Assembly: GCA_037954235.1 (NCBI GenBank)
Contig: JBBMOA010000007.1
Span: 5,375,001-5,439,000, forward strand
Length of the DNA stretch: 64,000 nucleotides
From: Aulostomus chinensis
Lineage: Eukaryota; Chordata; Actinopteri; Syngnathiformes; Aulostomidae
Direction: 5' to 3'
This document shows positions 12,229 through 21,384 of this stretch, in pieces. The position numbers and the translations under genes were made by a program. Under the pieces are notes generated by a model. The model worked only from the letters and a program-made list of their open reading frames with translations. It made no database searches and was not told the origin of the DNA. How positions within the stretch are numbered: position 1 is the stretch's first letter; each line of letters opens with the position of its first letter.

Positions 12229-12646
12229 ATGGATTATTAGATTTTAATGATCAATAAGTCTGACATTTTGGATGAATGCAGGTAACTCCTCTGCTCAACA
12301 ACACTGCGTTGGACCAGAAACATTTGTATCCCCATATGTGTTTGATTAGAATGTACGTTGGGAATAGTAAAAAGTGGGATTTCAACCCATTCCTCAATCA
12401 GGGGCTGTGACCTGACCAAAGACACGTAAAAAGGTCGTTGGTGCTGACACAAACTCTAGTTCAAAATGGAGCTCAAGCCACTGCAAACGGCCATGTCGAT
12501 GCTCCCAAAAAAACTTTTCAGCATTGTCCAACTGAAAGTATCTGTTGGTCAGATGATGAGGGAAATTCAGCGCTGACAGCTGCCATGCTGGAATAAAGCG
12601 CATATAAATGGATAGTTTGAAATTTTCATGTGACTGAGCACATCAG

Positions 12647-12717
12647 GCATTGGTGGTTCAGTGGTAGAATTCTCGCCTGCCACGCGGGAGGCCCGTGTCC
12701 GATTCCCGGCCAATGCA
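12647..12717 (+). tRNA. tRNA-Gly (GCC), array copy 26, T-stem mismatch
   Basis: G52T variant, the last one seen going right. Confidence 0.83.
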
Positions 12718-13135
12718 ATGGATTATTTGATTTTAATGATCAATCAGTCTGACATTTTGGATGAATGCAGGTAACTCCTCTGCTCAACAACACTGCGTTG
12801 GACCAGAAAAATTTGTATCCCCATATGTGTTTGATTAGAATGTATGTTGGTAATAGTAAAAAGTGGGATTTCAACCCATTCCTCAGTCAGGGGCTGTGAC
12901 CTGACCAAAGATGCGTACAAAGCTTATTGGTGCTGACACAAACTCTAGTTCAAAATGGAGCTCAAGCCACTGCAAACGGCCATGTCGATGCTCCCAAAAA
13001 AACTTTTCAGCATTGTCCAACTGAAAGTATCTGTTGGTCAGATGATGAGGGAAATTCAGCGCTGAGAGCTGCCATGCTGGAAGAAAGCGCATATAAATGG
13101 ATAGTTTGAAATTTTCATGTGACTGAGCACATCAG

Positions 13136-13206
13136 GCATTGGTGGTTCAGTGGTAGATTTCTCGCCTGCCACGCGGGAGGTCCGGGTCCGATTCCCGGCC
13201 AATGCA
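13136..13206 (+). tRNA. tRNA-Gly (GCC), array copy 27, D-stem mismatch
   Basis: A24T leaves a T11/T24 mismatch in the D stem; C48T lies in the variable loop. Confidence 0.82.
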
Positions 13207-13624
13207 ATGGATTATTTGATTTTAATGATCAATCAGTCTGACATTTTGGATGAATGCAGGTAACTCCTCTGCTCAACAACACTGCGTTGGACCAGAAACA
13301 TTTGTATCCCCATATGTGTTTGATTAGAATGTATGTTGGTAATAGTAAAAAGTGGGATTTCAACCCATTCCTCAGTCAGGGGCTGTGACCTGACCAAAGA
13401 TGCGTACACAGCTTATTGGTGCTGACACAAACTCTAGTTCAAAATGGAGCTCAAGCCACTGCAAACGGCCATGTCGATGCTCCCAAAAAAGCTTTTCAGC
13501 ATTGTCCAACTGAAAGTATCTGTTGGTCAGATGATGAGGGAAATTCAGCGCTGAGAGCTGCCATGCTGGAATAAAGCGCATATAAATGGATAGTTTGAAA
13601 TTTTCATTTGTCTGAGCACATCAG

Positions 13625-13695
13625 GCATTGGTGGTTCAGTGGTAGAATTCTCGCCTGCCACGCGGGAGGCCCGGGTCCGATTCCCGGCCAATGCA
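13625..13695 (+). tRNA. tRNA-Gly (GCC), array copy 28
   Basis: Array consensus; first copy followed by GTGGATTATT instead of ATGGATTATT. Confidence 0.93.
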
Positions 13696-14113
13696 GTGGA
13701 TTATTTGATTTTAATGATCAATCAGTCCGACATTTTGGATGAATGCAGGTAACTCCTCTGCTCAACAACACTGCGTTGGACCAGAAACATTTGTATCCCC
13801 ATATGTGTTTGATTAGAATGTATGTTGGTAATAGTAAAAAGTGGGATTTCAACCCATTCCTCAATCAGGGGCTGTGACCTGACCAAACACACGTAAAAAG
13901 GTCGTTGGTGCTGACACAAACTCCAGTTCAAAATGGAGCTCAAGCCACTGCAAACGGCCATTTTGATACTCCCAAAAAAGCTTTTCAGCATTGTCCAACT
14001 GAAAGTATCTGTTGGTCAGATGATGAGGGAAATTCAGGTCTGAAAGCTGCCATGCTGGAATAAAGCGCAAATAAATGGATAGTTTGAAATTTTCATTTGT
14101 CTGAGCACATCAG

Positions 14114-14184
14114 GCATTGGTGGTTCAGTGGTAGAATTCTCGCCTGCCACGCGGGAGGCCCGGGTCCGATTCCCGGCCAATGCA
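14114..14184 (+). tRNA. tRNA-Gly (GCC), array copy 29
   Basis: Array consensus tRNA body, but the 3' flank is the divergent type B (GTTGTTTCTTTGAG), which has no nearby four-T run. Confidence 0.92.
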
Positions 14185-14602
14185 GTTGTTTCTTTGAGTT
14201 ACATGTTGAAACAGTCTGAAATTCTTAACGAATGCAGGTAACTCCTCTGCTCAACAACACTGCGTTGGACCAGAAACATTCGTATCCCCATATGTGTTTG
14301 ATTAGAATGTACGTTGGTAATAGTAAAAAGTGGGATTTCAACCCATTCCTCAATCAGGGGCTGTGACCTGACCAAAGACACGTAAAAAGGTCGTTGGTGC
14401 AGACACAAACTCTAGTTCAAAATGGAGCTCAAGCCACTGCAAACGGCTATGTCGATGCTCCCAAAAAAGCTTTTCAGCATTTTCCAACTGAAAGTATCTG
14501 TTGGTCAGACGATGAGGGAAATTCAGCGCTGAGAGCTGCCATGCTGGAATAAAGCGCATATAAATGGATAGTTTGAAATTTTCATTTATCTGAGCACATC
14601 AG

Positions 14603-14673
14603 GCATTGGTGGTTCAGTGGTAGAATTCTCGCCTGCCACGCGGGAGGCCCGGGTCCGATTCCCGGCCAATGCA
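14603..14673 (+). tRNA. tRNA-Gly (GCC), array copy 30
   Basis: Array consensus; type A 3' flank with TTTT. Confidence 0.93.
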
Positions 14674-15091
14674 GTGGATTATTTGATTTTAATGATCAAT
14701 CAGTCCGACATTTTGGATGAATGCAGGTAACTCCTCTGCTCAACAACACTGCGTTGGACCAGAAACATTTGTATCCCCATATGTGTTTGATTAGAATGTA
14801 CGTTGGTAATTGTAAAAAGTGGTATTTCAACCCATTCCTCAATCAGGGGCTGTGACCTGACCAAAGACACGTAAAAAGGTCGTTGGTTCTGACGCAAACT
14901 CCAGTTCAAAATGGAGCTCAAGCCACTACAAATGGCCATGTCGATGCTCCCAAAAAAGCTTTTCAGCATTGTCCAACTGAAAGTATCTGTTGGTCAGATG
15001 ATGAGGGAAATTCAGATCTGAAAGCTGCCATGCTGGAATAAAGCGCATATAAATGGATAGTTTGAAATTTTCATTTGTCTGAGCACATCAG

Positions 15092-15162
15092 GCATTGGTG
15101 GTTCAGTGGTAGAATTCTCGCCTGCCACGCGGGAGGCCCGGGTCCGATTCCCGGCCAATGCA
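15092..15162 (+). tRNA. tRNA-Gly (GCC), array copy 31
   Basis: Array consensus; type B 3' flank. Confidence 0.92.
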
Positions 15163-15580
15163 GTTGTTTCTTTGAGTTACATGTTGAAACAGTCTGAAAT
15201 TCTGAACGAATGCAGGTAACTCCTCTGCTCATCAACACTGCGTTGGACCAGAAACATTTGTATCCCCATATGTGTTTGATTAGAATGTACGTTGGAAATT
15301 GTGAGAAGTGGGATTTCAACCCATTCCTCAATCAGGGGCTGTGACCTGACCAAAGACACGTACAAAGGTCGTTGGTGCAGACACAAACTCTAGTTCAAAA
15401 TGGAGCTCAAGCTGCTGCAAACGGCCATGTCGATGCTCCCCAAAAAACTTTTCAGCATTGTCCAACTGAAAGTATCTGTTGGTCAGATGATGAGGGAAAT
15501 TCAGCGCTGAGAGCTGCCACGCTGGAATAAAGCGCATATAAATGGATAGTTTGAAATTTTCAATTATCTGTGCACATCAG

Positions 15581-15651
15581 GCATTGGTGGTTCAGTGGTA
15601 GAATTCTCGCCTGCCATGTGGGAGGCCCGGGTCCGATTCCAGGCCAATGCA
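15581..15651 (+). tRNA. tRNA-Gly (GCC), array copy 32, degenerate
   Basis: C38T in the anticodon loop, C40T wobble, and C63A, which breaks the G51-63 pair. The most altered tRNA body in the array. Confidence 0.8.
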
Positions 15652-16069
15652 GTGGATTATTTGATTTTAATGATCAATCAGTCCGACATTTTGGATGAAT
15701 GCAGGTAACTCCTCTGCTCAACAACACTGCGTTGGACCAGAAACATTTGTATCCCCATATGTGTTTGATTAGAATGTATGTTTGTAATAGTAAAAAGTGG
15801 GATTTCAACCCATTCCTCAATCAGGGGCTGTGACCTGACCAAAGAAACATAAAAAGGTCGTTGGTGCTGACACAAACTCCAGTTCAAAATGGAGCTCAAG
15901 CCACTGCAAACGGCCATGTCGATGCTCCCAAAAAAGCTTTTCAGCATTGTCCAACTGAAAGTATCTGTTGTTCAGATGATGAAGGAAATTCAGCGCTCAC
16001 AGCTGCCATGCTGGAATAAAGCGCATATAAATGGATAGTTTGAAATTTTCAATTGTCTGAGCACATCAG

Positions 16070-16140
16070 GCATTGGTGGTTCAGTGGTAGAATTCTCGCC
16101 TGCCACGCGGGAGGCCCGGGTCCGATTCCCGGCCAATGCA
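16070..16140 (+). tRNA. tRNA-Gly (GCC), array copy 33
   Basis: Array consensus; type A flank. Confidence 0.93.
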
Positions 16141-16558
16141 GTGGATTATTTGATTTTAATGATCAATCAGTCCGACATTTTGGATGAATGCAGGTAACTC
16201 CTCTGCTCAACAACACTGCGTTGGACCAGAAACATTTGTATCCCCATATGTGTTTGATTAGAATGTATGTTGGTAATAGTAAAAAGTGGGATTTCAACCC
16301 ATTCCTCAATCAGGGGCTGTGACCTGACCAAAGACACTTAAAAAGGTCGTTGGTGCTGACACAAACTCCAGTTCAAAATGGAGCTCAAGCCACTACAAAT
16401 GGCCATGTCGATGCTCCCAAAAAAGCTTTTCAGCATTGTCCAACTGAAAGTATCTGTTGGTCAGATGATGAGGGAAATTCAGATCTGAAAGCTGCCATGC
16501 TGGAATAAAGCGCATATAAATGGATAGTTTGAAATTTTCATTTGTCTGAGCACATCAG

Positions 16559-16629
16559 GCATTGGTGGTTCAGTGGTAGAATTCTCGCCTGCCACGCGGG
16601 AGGCCCGGGTCCGATTCCCGGCCAATGCA
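16559..16629 (+). tRNA. tRNA-Gly (GCC), array copy 34
   Basis: Array consensus; type B flank. Confidence 0.92.
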
Positions 16630-17047
16630 GTTGTTTCTTTGAGTTACATGTTGAAACAGTCTGAAATTCTTAACGAATGCAGGTAACTCCTCTGCTCAAC
16701 AACACTGCGTTGGACCAGAAACATTTGTATCCCCATATGTGTTTGATTAGAATGTACGTTGGTAATAGTAAAAAGTGGGATTTCAACCCATTCCTCAATC
16801 AGGGGCTGTGACCTGACCAAAGACACGTAAAAAGGTCGTTGGTGCTGACACAAACTCCAGTTCAAAATGGAGCTCAAGCCACTACAAATGGCCATGTCGA
16901 TGCTCCCAAAAAAGCTTTTCAGCATTGTCCAACTGAAAGTATCTGTTGGTCAGATGATGAGGGAAATTCAGATCTGAAAGCTGCCATGCTGGAATAAAGC
17001 GCATATAAATGGATAGTTTGAAATTTTCATTTGTCTGAGCACATCAG

Positions 17048-17118
17048 GCATTGGTGGTTCAGTGGTAGAATTCTCGCCTGCCACGCGGGAGGCCCGGGTC
17101 CGAATCCCGGCCAATGCA
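17048..17118 (+). tRNA. tRNA-Gly (GCC), array copy 35
   Basis: T60A in the T loop; type B flank. Confidence 0.89.
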
Positions 17119-17536
17119 GTTGTTTCTTTGAGTTACATGTTGAAACAGTCTGAAATTCTTAACGAATGCAGGTAACTCCTCTGCTCAACAACACTGCGTT
17201 GGACCATAAACATTTGTATCCCCATATGTGTTTGATTAGAATGTACGTTGGAAATTGTGAGAAGTGGGATTTCAACCCATTCCTCAATCAGGGGCTGTGA
17301 CCTGACCAAAGACACGTACAAAGGTCGTTGGTGCTGACACAAACTCTAGTTCAAAATGGAGCTCAAGCCACTGCAAACGGCCATGTCGATGCTCCCAAAA
17401 AAACTTTTCAGCATTGTCCAACTGAAAGTATCTGTTGGTCAGATGATGAGGGAAATTCAGCGCTGAGAGCTGCCATGCTGGAATAAAGCGCATATAAATG
17501 GATAGTTTGAAATTTTCATTTATCTGTGCACATCAG

Positions 17537-17607
17537 GCATTGGTGATTCAGTGGTAGAATTCTCGCCTGCCACGTGGGAGGCCCGGGTCCGATTCCCGGC
17601 CAATGCA
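17537..17607 (+). tRNA. tRNA-Gly (GCC), array copy 36 (last)
   Basis: G10A restores a Watson-Crick pair with T25; C40T gives a wobble. The following spacer is cut off at 17927, so no further tRNA follows. Confidence 0.87.
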
Positions 17608-17930
17608 GTGGATTATTTGATTTTAATGATCAATCAGTGCGACATTTTGGATGAATGCAGGTAACTCCTCTGCTCAACAACACTGCGTTGGACCAGAAAC
17701 ATTTGTATCCCCATATGTGTTTGATTAGAATGTATGTTGGTAATAGTAAAAAGTGGGATTTCAACCCATTCCTCAATCAGGGGCTGTGACCTGACCAAAG
17801 ACACGTAAAAAGGTCGTTGGTGCTGACACAAACTCTAGTTCAAAATGGAGCTCAAGCCACTACAAACGGCCATGTCGATGCTCCCAAAAAGCTTTTCAGC
17901 ATTTTCCAACTGAAAGTATCTGTTGGTAAT

Positions 17931-18322
17931 ATCCATCCATCCATCCATCCATTTTCTTCAACCTATCCATTTAAGGGTTGTGGGGGGGGGGGGGGGGGGG
18001 CTGGTGTCTATCCCAACAGACTTCAATCAAGAGGCAGGGTTCACCCTGGACAGGTCGCCAGTCCATAGTAGAGCCAACACATACACACAGACAACCATAC
18101 ACACTCACATTCATAACTACCGTCAGTATAGAGCATCCTATCAGCCTTGTCCCCAATTGCATGGACTGTCTCAGGATGCCGGTACACCCGGAGAGAGGCC
18201 ACATAGGCGCAGGGAGAACATGCAAACTCCACACAGAAAGACTCTTTTCCCGAGCAGGGGCTCAAACCTGGAACCTTTTTGCTGTGAGGTGACTGTGCTA
18301 ACCACTTTACCACCGTGATGCC
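17931..18322 (-). mobile_element. tRNA-derived SINE with (ATGG)n tail, at the array edge
   Basis: Read on the minus strand it has a tRNA-like head (CACGGTGGTAAAGTGG, then GGTTCCAGGTTTGAG), the body shared with the other SINE copies here, a 19-base C run, and an (ATGG)n tail. The tail abuts the broken 489-bp unit. Its open frames on both strands are incidental. Confidence 0.85.
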
Positions 18323-18663
18323 CGGGTCAATTTTCGATGTGAAGAATTTATATTTTTAATCATGCACCAGAAAAAAGTGTCATCTTTGTACAATTAACAG
18401 TATCAGTGATAAATCAATCTCTTTAAGCCATATTGGCACTGAAACTGAAATGTCACTTCTTTTACTGATGTTGAATCAAAACTAATTGTAAATAGAACAG
18501 ATTCAGGACCTGGTGAAAGAATTATGTGATTCATCAAATCACTAGTGATTCCCAGCACTGATAGTGCTACTTCATTCAGGAATAAAGTTTTCTTTTAATC
18601 ATATGTATTGAAATTTTAGAAAAATATTATGTAATTGACTTCATTGGGTCATTCTCCACTCAC

Positions 18664-19815
18664 TGTAGGAGGACATGAGGAAGCCTTTGTTGACCTTCCT
18701 TGTGTCACTGAAGTTTGGTTCGATCTCCTTGCCGCTAGCATCAAACTTTCTGCGATGGATGCGGCTGGGTTTGATGTACAACACATAGAAGCGCACCTGT
18801 CAAAGAGCAAAACACAAGAACAGTTAGTGGTCTCTACTGTATCTGTCTGACCAAGATGCCATCCATCCTAACTATTTCTTTATCATGTTACAGAAGGTGT
18901 TTGTTTTATATTAAAAAAAAATAGAGATTAAATTTTCAGATTTCTATAGGCCAATGGTAGAATTTACATGGTTTAGTGAAAGGGAGATTAGGAAAAAGGT
19001 TTGACAAAATCCTCGTTCTGAACAATGTATAATTAATTATTTATTAAATTACTTATTATCTATTAATCAACATTAAATATTACAGATAGAGGCAGCCAAC
19101 ACAAATAATTCTTTACCCCCCCCCCCCCCCGTCAGTTATTTAACGAAGTGGACAGTGGTCCATATATGATGGAAAGACCAGAAAATACTGAAATACTTCT
19201 TATAAAATCTTTAAGAAATAATACTTAAATGAGGTAAAACTAATGATCAATTACTGGACAATCTGTATGGCGACATTCGCCTACCTTCTGACTGGTGACG
19301 TCAGTGAGGGCATGCCTGGAGAAGTCAACAATCGTCCCTTCGAGAAGAACTCCATGACCACTGACAGAAAATGTGAGAGAACTTGATTAAGAGAACCGTG
19401 CGCTCGCTTGCTTCCAATCTGCAAAAACGTCAGGAGACCATTTTGACTGGACAAACATTCAGCTTCATTTCCAATTTAGACTTAAGTCTGACGTTTAACG
19501 CCGTGCTTGCACACACGCGGCACCTGGGAACTTGGTGAGGGTGTTAAGGGAACTTTGTCCAGCAGGAATTGACACGTTGGTCCGTCGACCACAGAAAGAA
19601 TATAATAAAAGGAATTATAATATGCTTGAACGTAGAACACTCCAAAACTAGTTTTATGTTGTGTTGACATGGTCCTCTTCAATAGATATTTGTTACTGTA
19701 AACCCAAGTGTTTTCGCCCCTACCTCTCATATGTAGAGGGAGACCAAACACCGTCAAATTTCTCATTGTGCACTGGTTTATTCTTTAAAGACATGTTGTG
19801 ATAAATCCGGCTCAT
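18664..19815 (-). CDS. arpin: Arpin, coding exons 1-3 (3' part outside the window)
   Basis: Arpin inhibits the Arp2/3 actin-nucleating complex at the lamellipodium; the inhibitory acidic tail is at its C terminus. Exons on the minus strand: 19815-19724 (ATG, then SRIYHN), 19360-19285 (HGVLLEG, SRHALTD) and 18796-18664 (YVLYIKPSRIHRRKFD, EIEPNFS, KVNKGFLMSSY). All borders are GT-AG with phases 2, 0 and 1, and together they give about 100 residues, closely following human ARPIN (about 226 residues) from memory. The next exon should begin by completing the codon after SSY, but nothing coding for the C-terminal half appears between 18663 and 17931, and the tRNA array fills everything further left. 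Either the array sits in intron 3, or this copy is truncated. The start ATG matches the family N terminus. Confidence 0.93.
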
Positions 19816-20628
19816 TTTCTTTGGAAAGCCTGTAATTTTTCCCTTCTCTGGAATTCTTCCTGTTTCTGACTTCCTGTCCTGCCAATTTAGATGCGCTCGT
19901 TTTTAAGCACGGCAGGTCCCGGCCGGCGGGGTCGAAAGGAGAAGCGGTTAACTTGAAAAATGGTAGACACTGACTCAGCAGAGTTGGAGCAGGTGCTTAA
20001 AACCAACACCCGAGGGAGGAAGGGTTTCAGATTTTCATCTAAGACTGTATGAATGTACGGGAATCAGATTCATAAATGGCTATGAGAGATACAACAATTT
20101 AAACCTGCATACCTGTTTGATTTTCAGCATTCGATGGCATTAAAAATGTAAACCTATTATAGTCGCCGACGTTAAATAATCGCTTAAGTCACCCCCCCCC
20201 CCCCGAGTTTTTCTGAAAACACAAAAACTGGAGACACAACATCATAAGGACTTCTTTAAGGCAAAAAAATCAAAAATGACTTAGGCAACTATTTTCAGAA
20301 GGTGATGTTATCCTCCTAAGTAGTCTGACATGTCAAATCATTTTTGCAAATAGATATTATTGTTTTCTGGTGCCACGTTTTTCTGAAGATATCTTTAGTA
20401 AATGTTTTTGTTGTTGATAAAAAGGGGATAAATATGCGAAAAAACCTATAAACATAACCAAAACATCTTTTTAAAATATTTAGGCCAGTTATTATCCCTA
20501 ATATAACAGGGACAAGGAGCACAGTATGTTTATTAGCATGTTTATAGTATCTACAAAACAAATCTTTTAAAAAAAAACTTGCAGTATCTAAGGGAAAACA
20601 GTATATGTTGCAAAAATGGCTTGATTTG

Positions 20629-20990
20629 CACGGTGGTGCAGTGGTCAGCACTGTCACCTCACAGCAAGAAGGTTTCAGGTTTGAGTCCCGGCTCGTGCAC
20701 GGGATCTTTCTGTGTGAGTCTCCATGTTCTCCCTGTTCCTGCGTGGGTTCTCTCTGGTACTCCAGCTTCCTCCCACAGTCCAAAGACATGCAACTGGGGA
20801 TGAGGCTGATTGATACTCTAGATTGACCGTAGGTGTGAATGGTTGTCTGTCTCTGTGTTGGCCCTGTGATGGACTGGTGATCTGTCCAGGGTGAACCCCG
20901 CCTCTCACCCGTTGATGCTGGGATAGGCTCCAGCCCCCCCCCCCCCCCCCCCACGACCCTTAACAGGAATAAGCGGAACGCCACGGATGG
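20629..20990 (+). mobile_element. tRNA-derived SINE
   Basis: Nearly full-length: GCACGGTGGTGCAGTGGTC head, B-box-like GGTTTGAGTCC, the conserved CTCCCACAGTCCAAAGACATG block, a C run at about 20934-20952, then CACGACCCTTAACAGGAATAAG. Confidence 0.85.
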
Positions 20991-21256
20991 TCTGATTTAA
21001 CGATTGAAGAGCATAAAAGAAAAGGATTGCATTTCCAATGTCAAACAAATGCTGAATATCTAACTTAACTCCTGTCTGCAAACACGCTGGTAGGGATGCA
21101 GTCACTCAGGCAGGGTAGGCCTTTGCTCAGGCTTTGAAAAAGATCAACTGAACTATATAGGATCAATAAAAGTGGCATCAGTCCTACATGACAAGGGTAG
21201 AAGTAGGGTGATTGAGAAAACAAAGATGCATAACAGCGCAATGGTTCTCTGTGTGC

Positions 21257-21262
21257 TTTATT
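21257..21262 (-). terminator. Candidate polyadenylation signal of the fam169-like gene
   Basis: AATAAA on the minus strand, about 125 bp past the stop codon at 21385. Confidence 0.5.
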
Positions 21263-21384
21263 GCAGTATTTAAAATGTACTGCACCGTTTATTTGCTCAT
21301 AGAGAAGGTTGTAAACATCATTCCATAGGAAAACACTACTCAAGAGGAGCTGTGCAGAGTAGCGATGTGCAAGTGTGATGAAAC

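Larger units (their letters stand above)
1..17927 (+). repeat. Tandem array of a 489-bp unit carrying tRNA-Gly
   Basis: The same unit repeats head to tail at exactly 489 bp. It consists of one 71-bp tRNA-Gly gene plus about 418 bp of spacer. The first three bases of the window are the 3' end of a tRNA whose body lies to the left. Thirty-six whole tRNA genes follow, from 422 to 17607, and all their starts fit 422 + 489n, so I see no net indel between copies. The last unit breaks off at 17927, where a SINE tail begins. Units left of about 13 kb are nearly identical. Those from about 13.7 kb rightwards differ more and come in two spacer types. Short open frames of 60-90 codons recur in the spacer only because the unit recurs; they match no protein I know. 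This looks like an expanded tDNA array; whether it is transcribed cannot be told from sequence. Confidence 0.97.
19816..21384. other. Intergenic stretch between arpin and the fam169-like gene
   Basis: Holds the arpin 5' region, a C run near 20190, a SINE at 20629-20990 and the probable fam169-like polyadenylation signal. The frames here, including a 222-codon one, run through SINE sequence; I see no further gene. Confidence 0.6.

Noticed and set aside
169..17831. Recurring 60-93 codon frames in the tandem array, mostly on the minus strand
   Set aside because: They repeat only because the 489-bp unit repeats, they overlap tRNA sequence, and stops and starts come and go between copies. No codon bias or known protein match.
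1..17927. A CRISPR array, because of strictly regular spacing
   Set aside because: The unit is 489 bp, the spacers are not unique, and the sequence is vertebrate; the repeated part is a tRNA gene.
17923..18318. 131- and 104-codon frames
   Set aside because: They lie wholly in SINE sequence with a G run.
18319..18663. A fourth arpin exon between exon 3 and the SINE
   Set aside because: I read all frames on the minus strand and found no segment resembling the arpin C-terminal half.
20316..20984. 222-codon frame on the minus strand
   Set aside because: Its N-terminal half is antisense SINE; the remainder is AT-rich and matches nothing.
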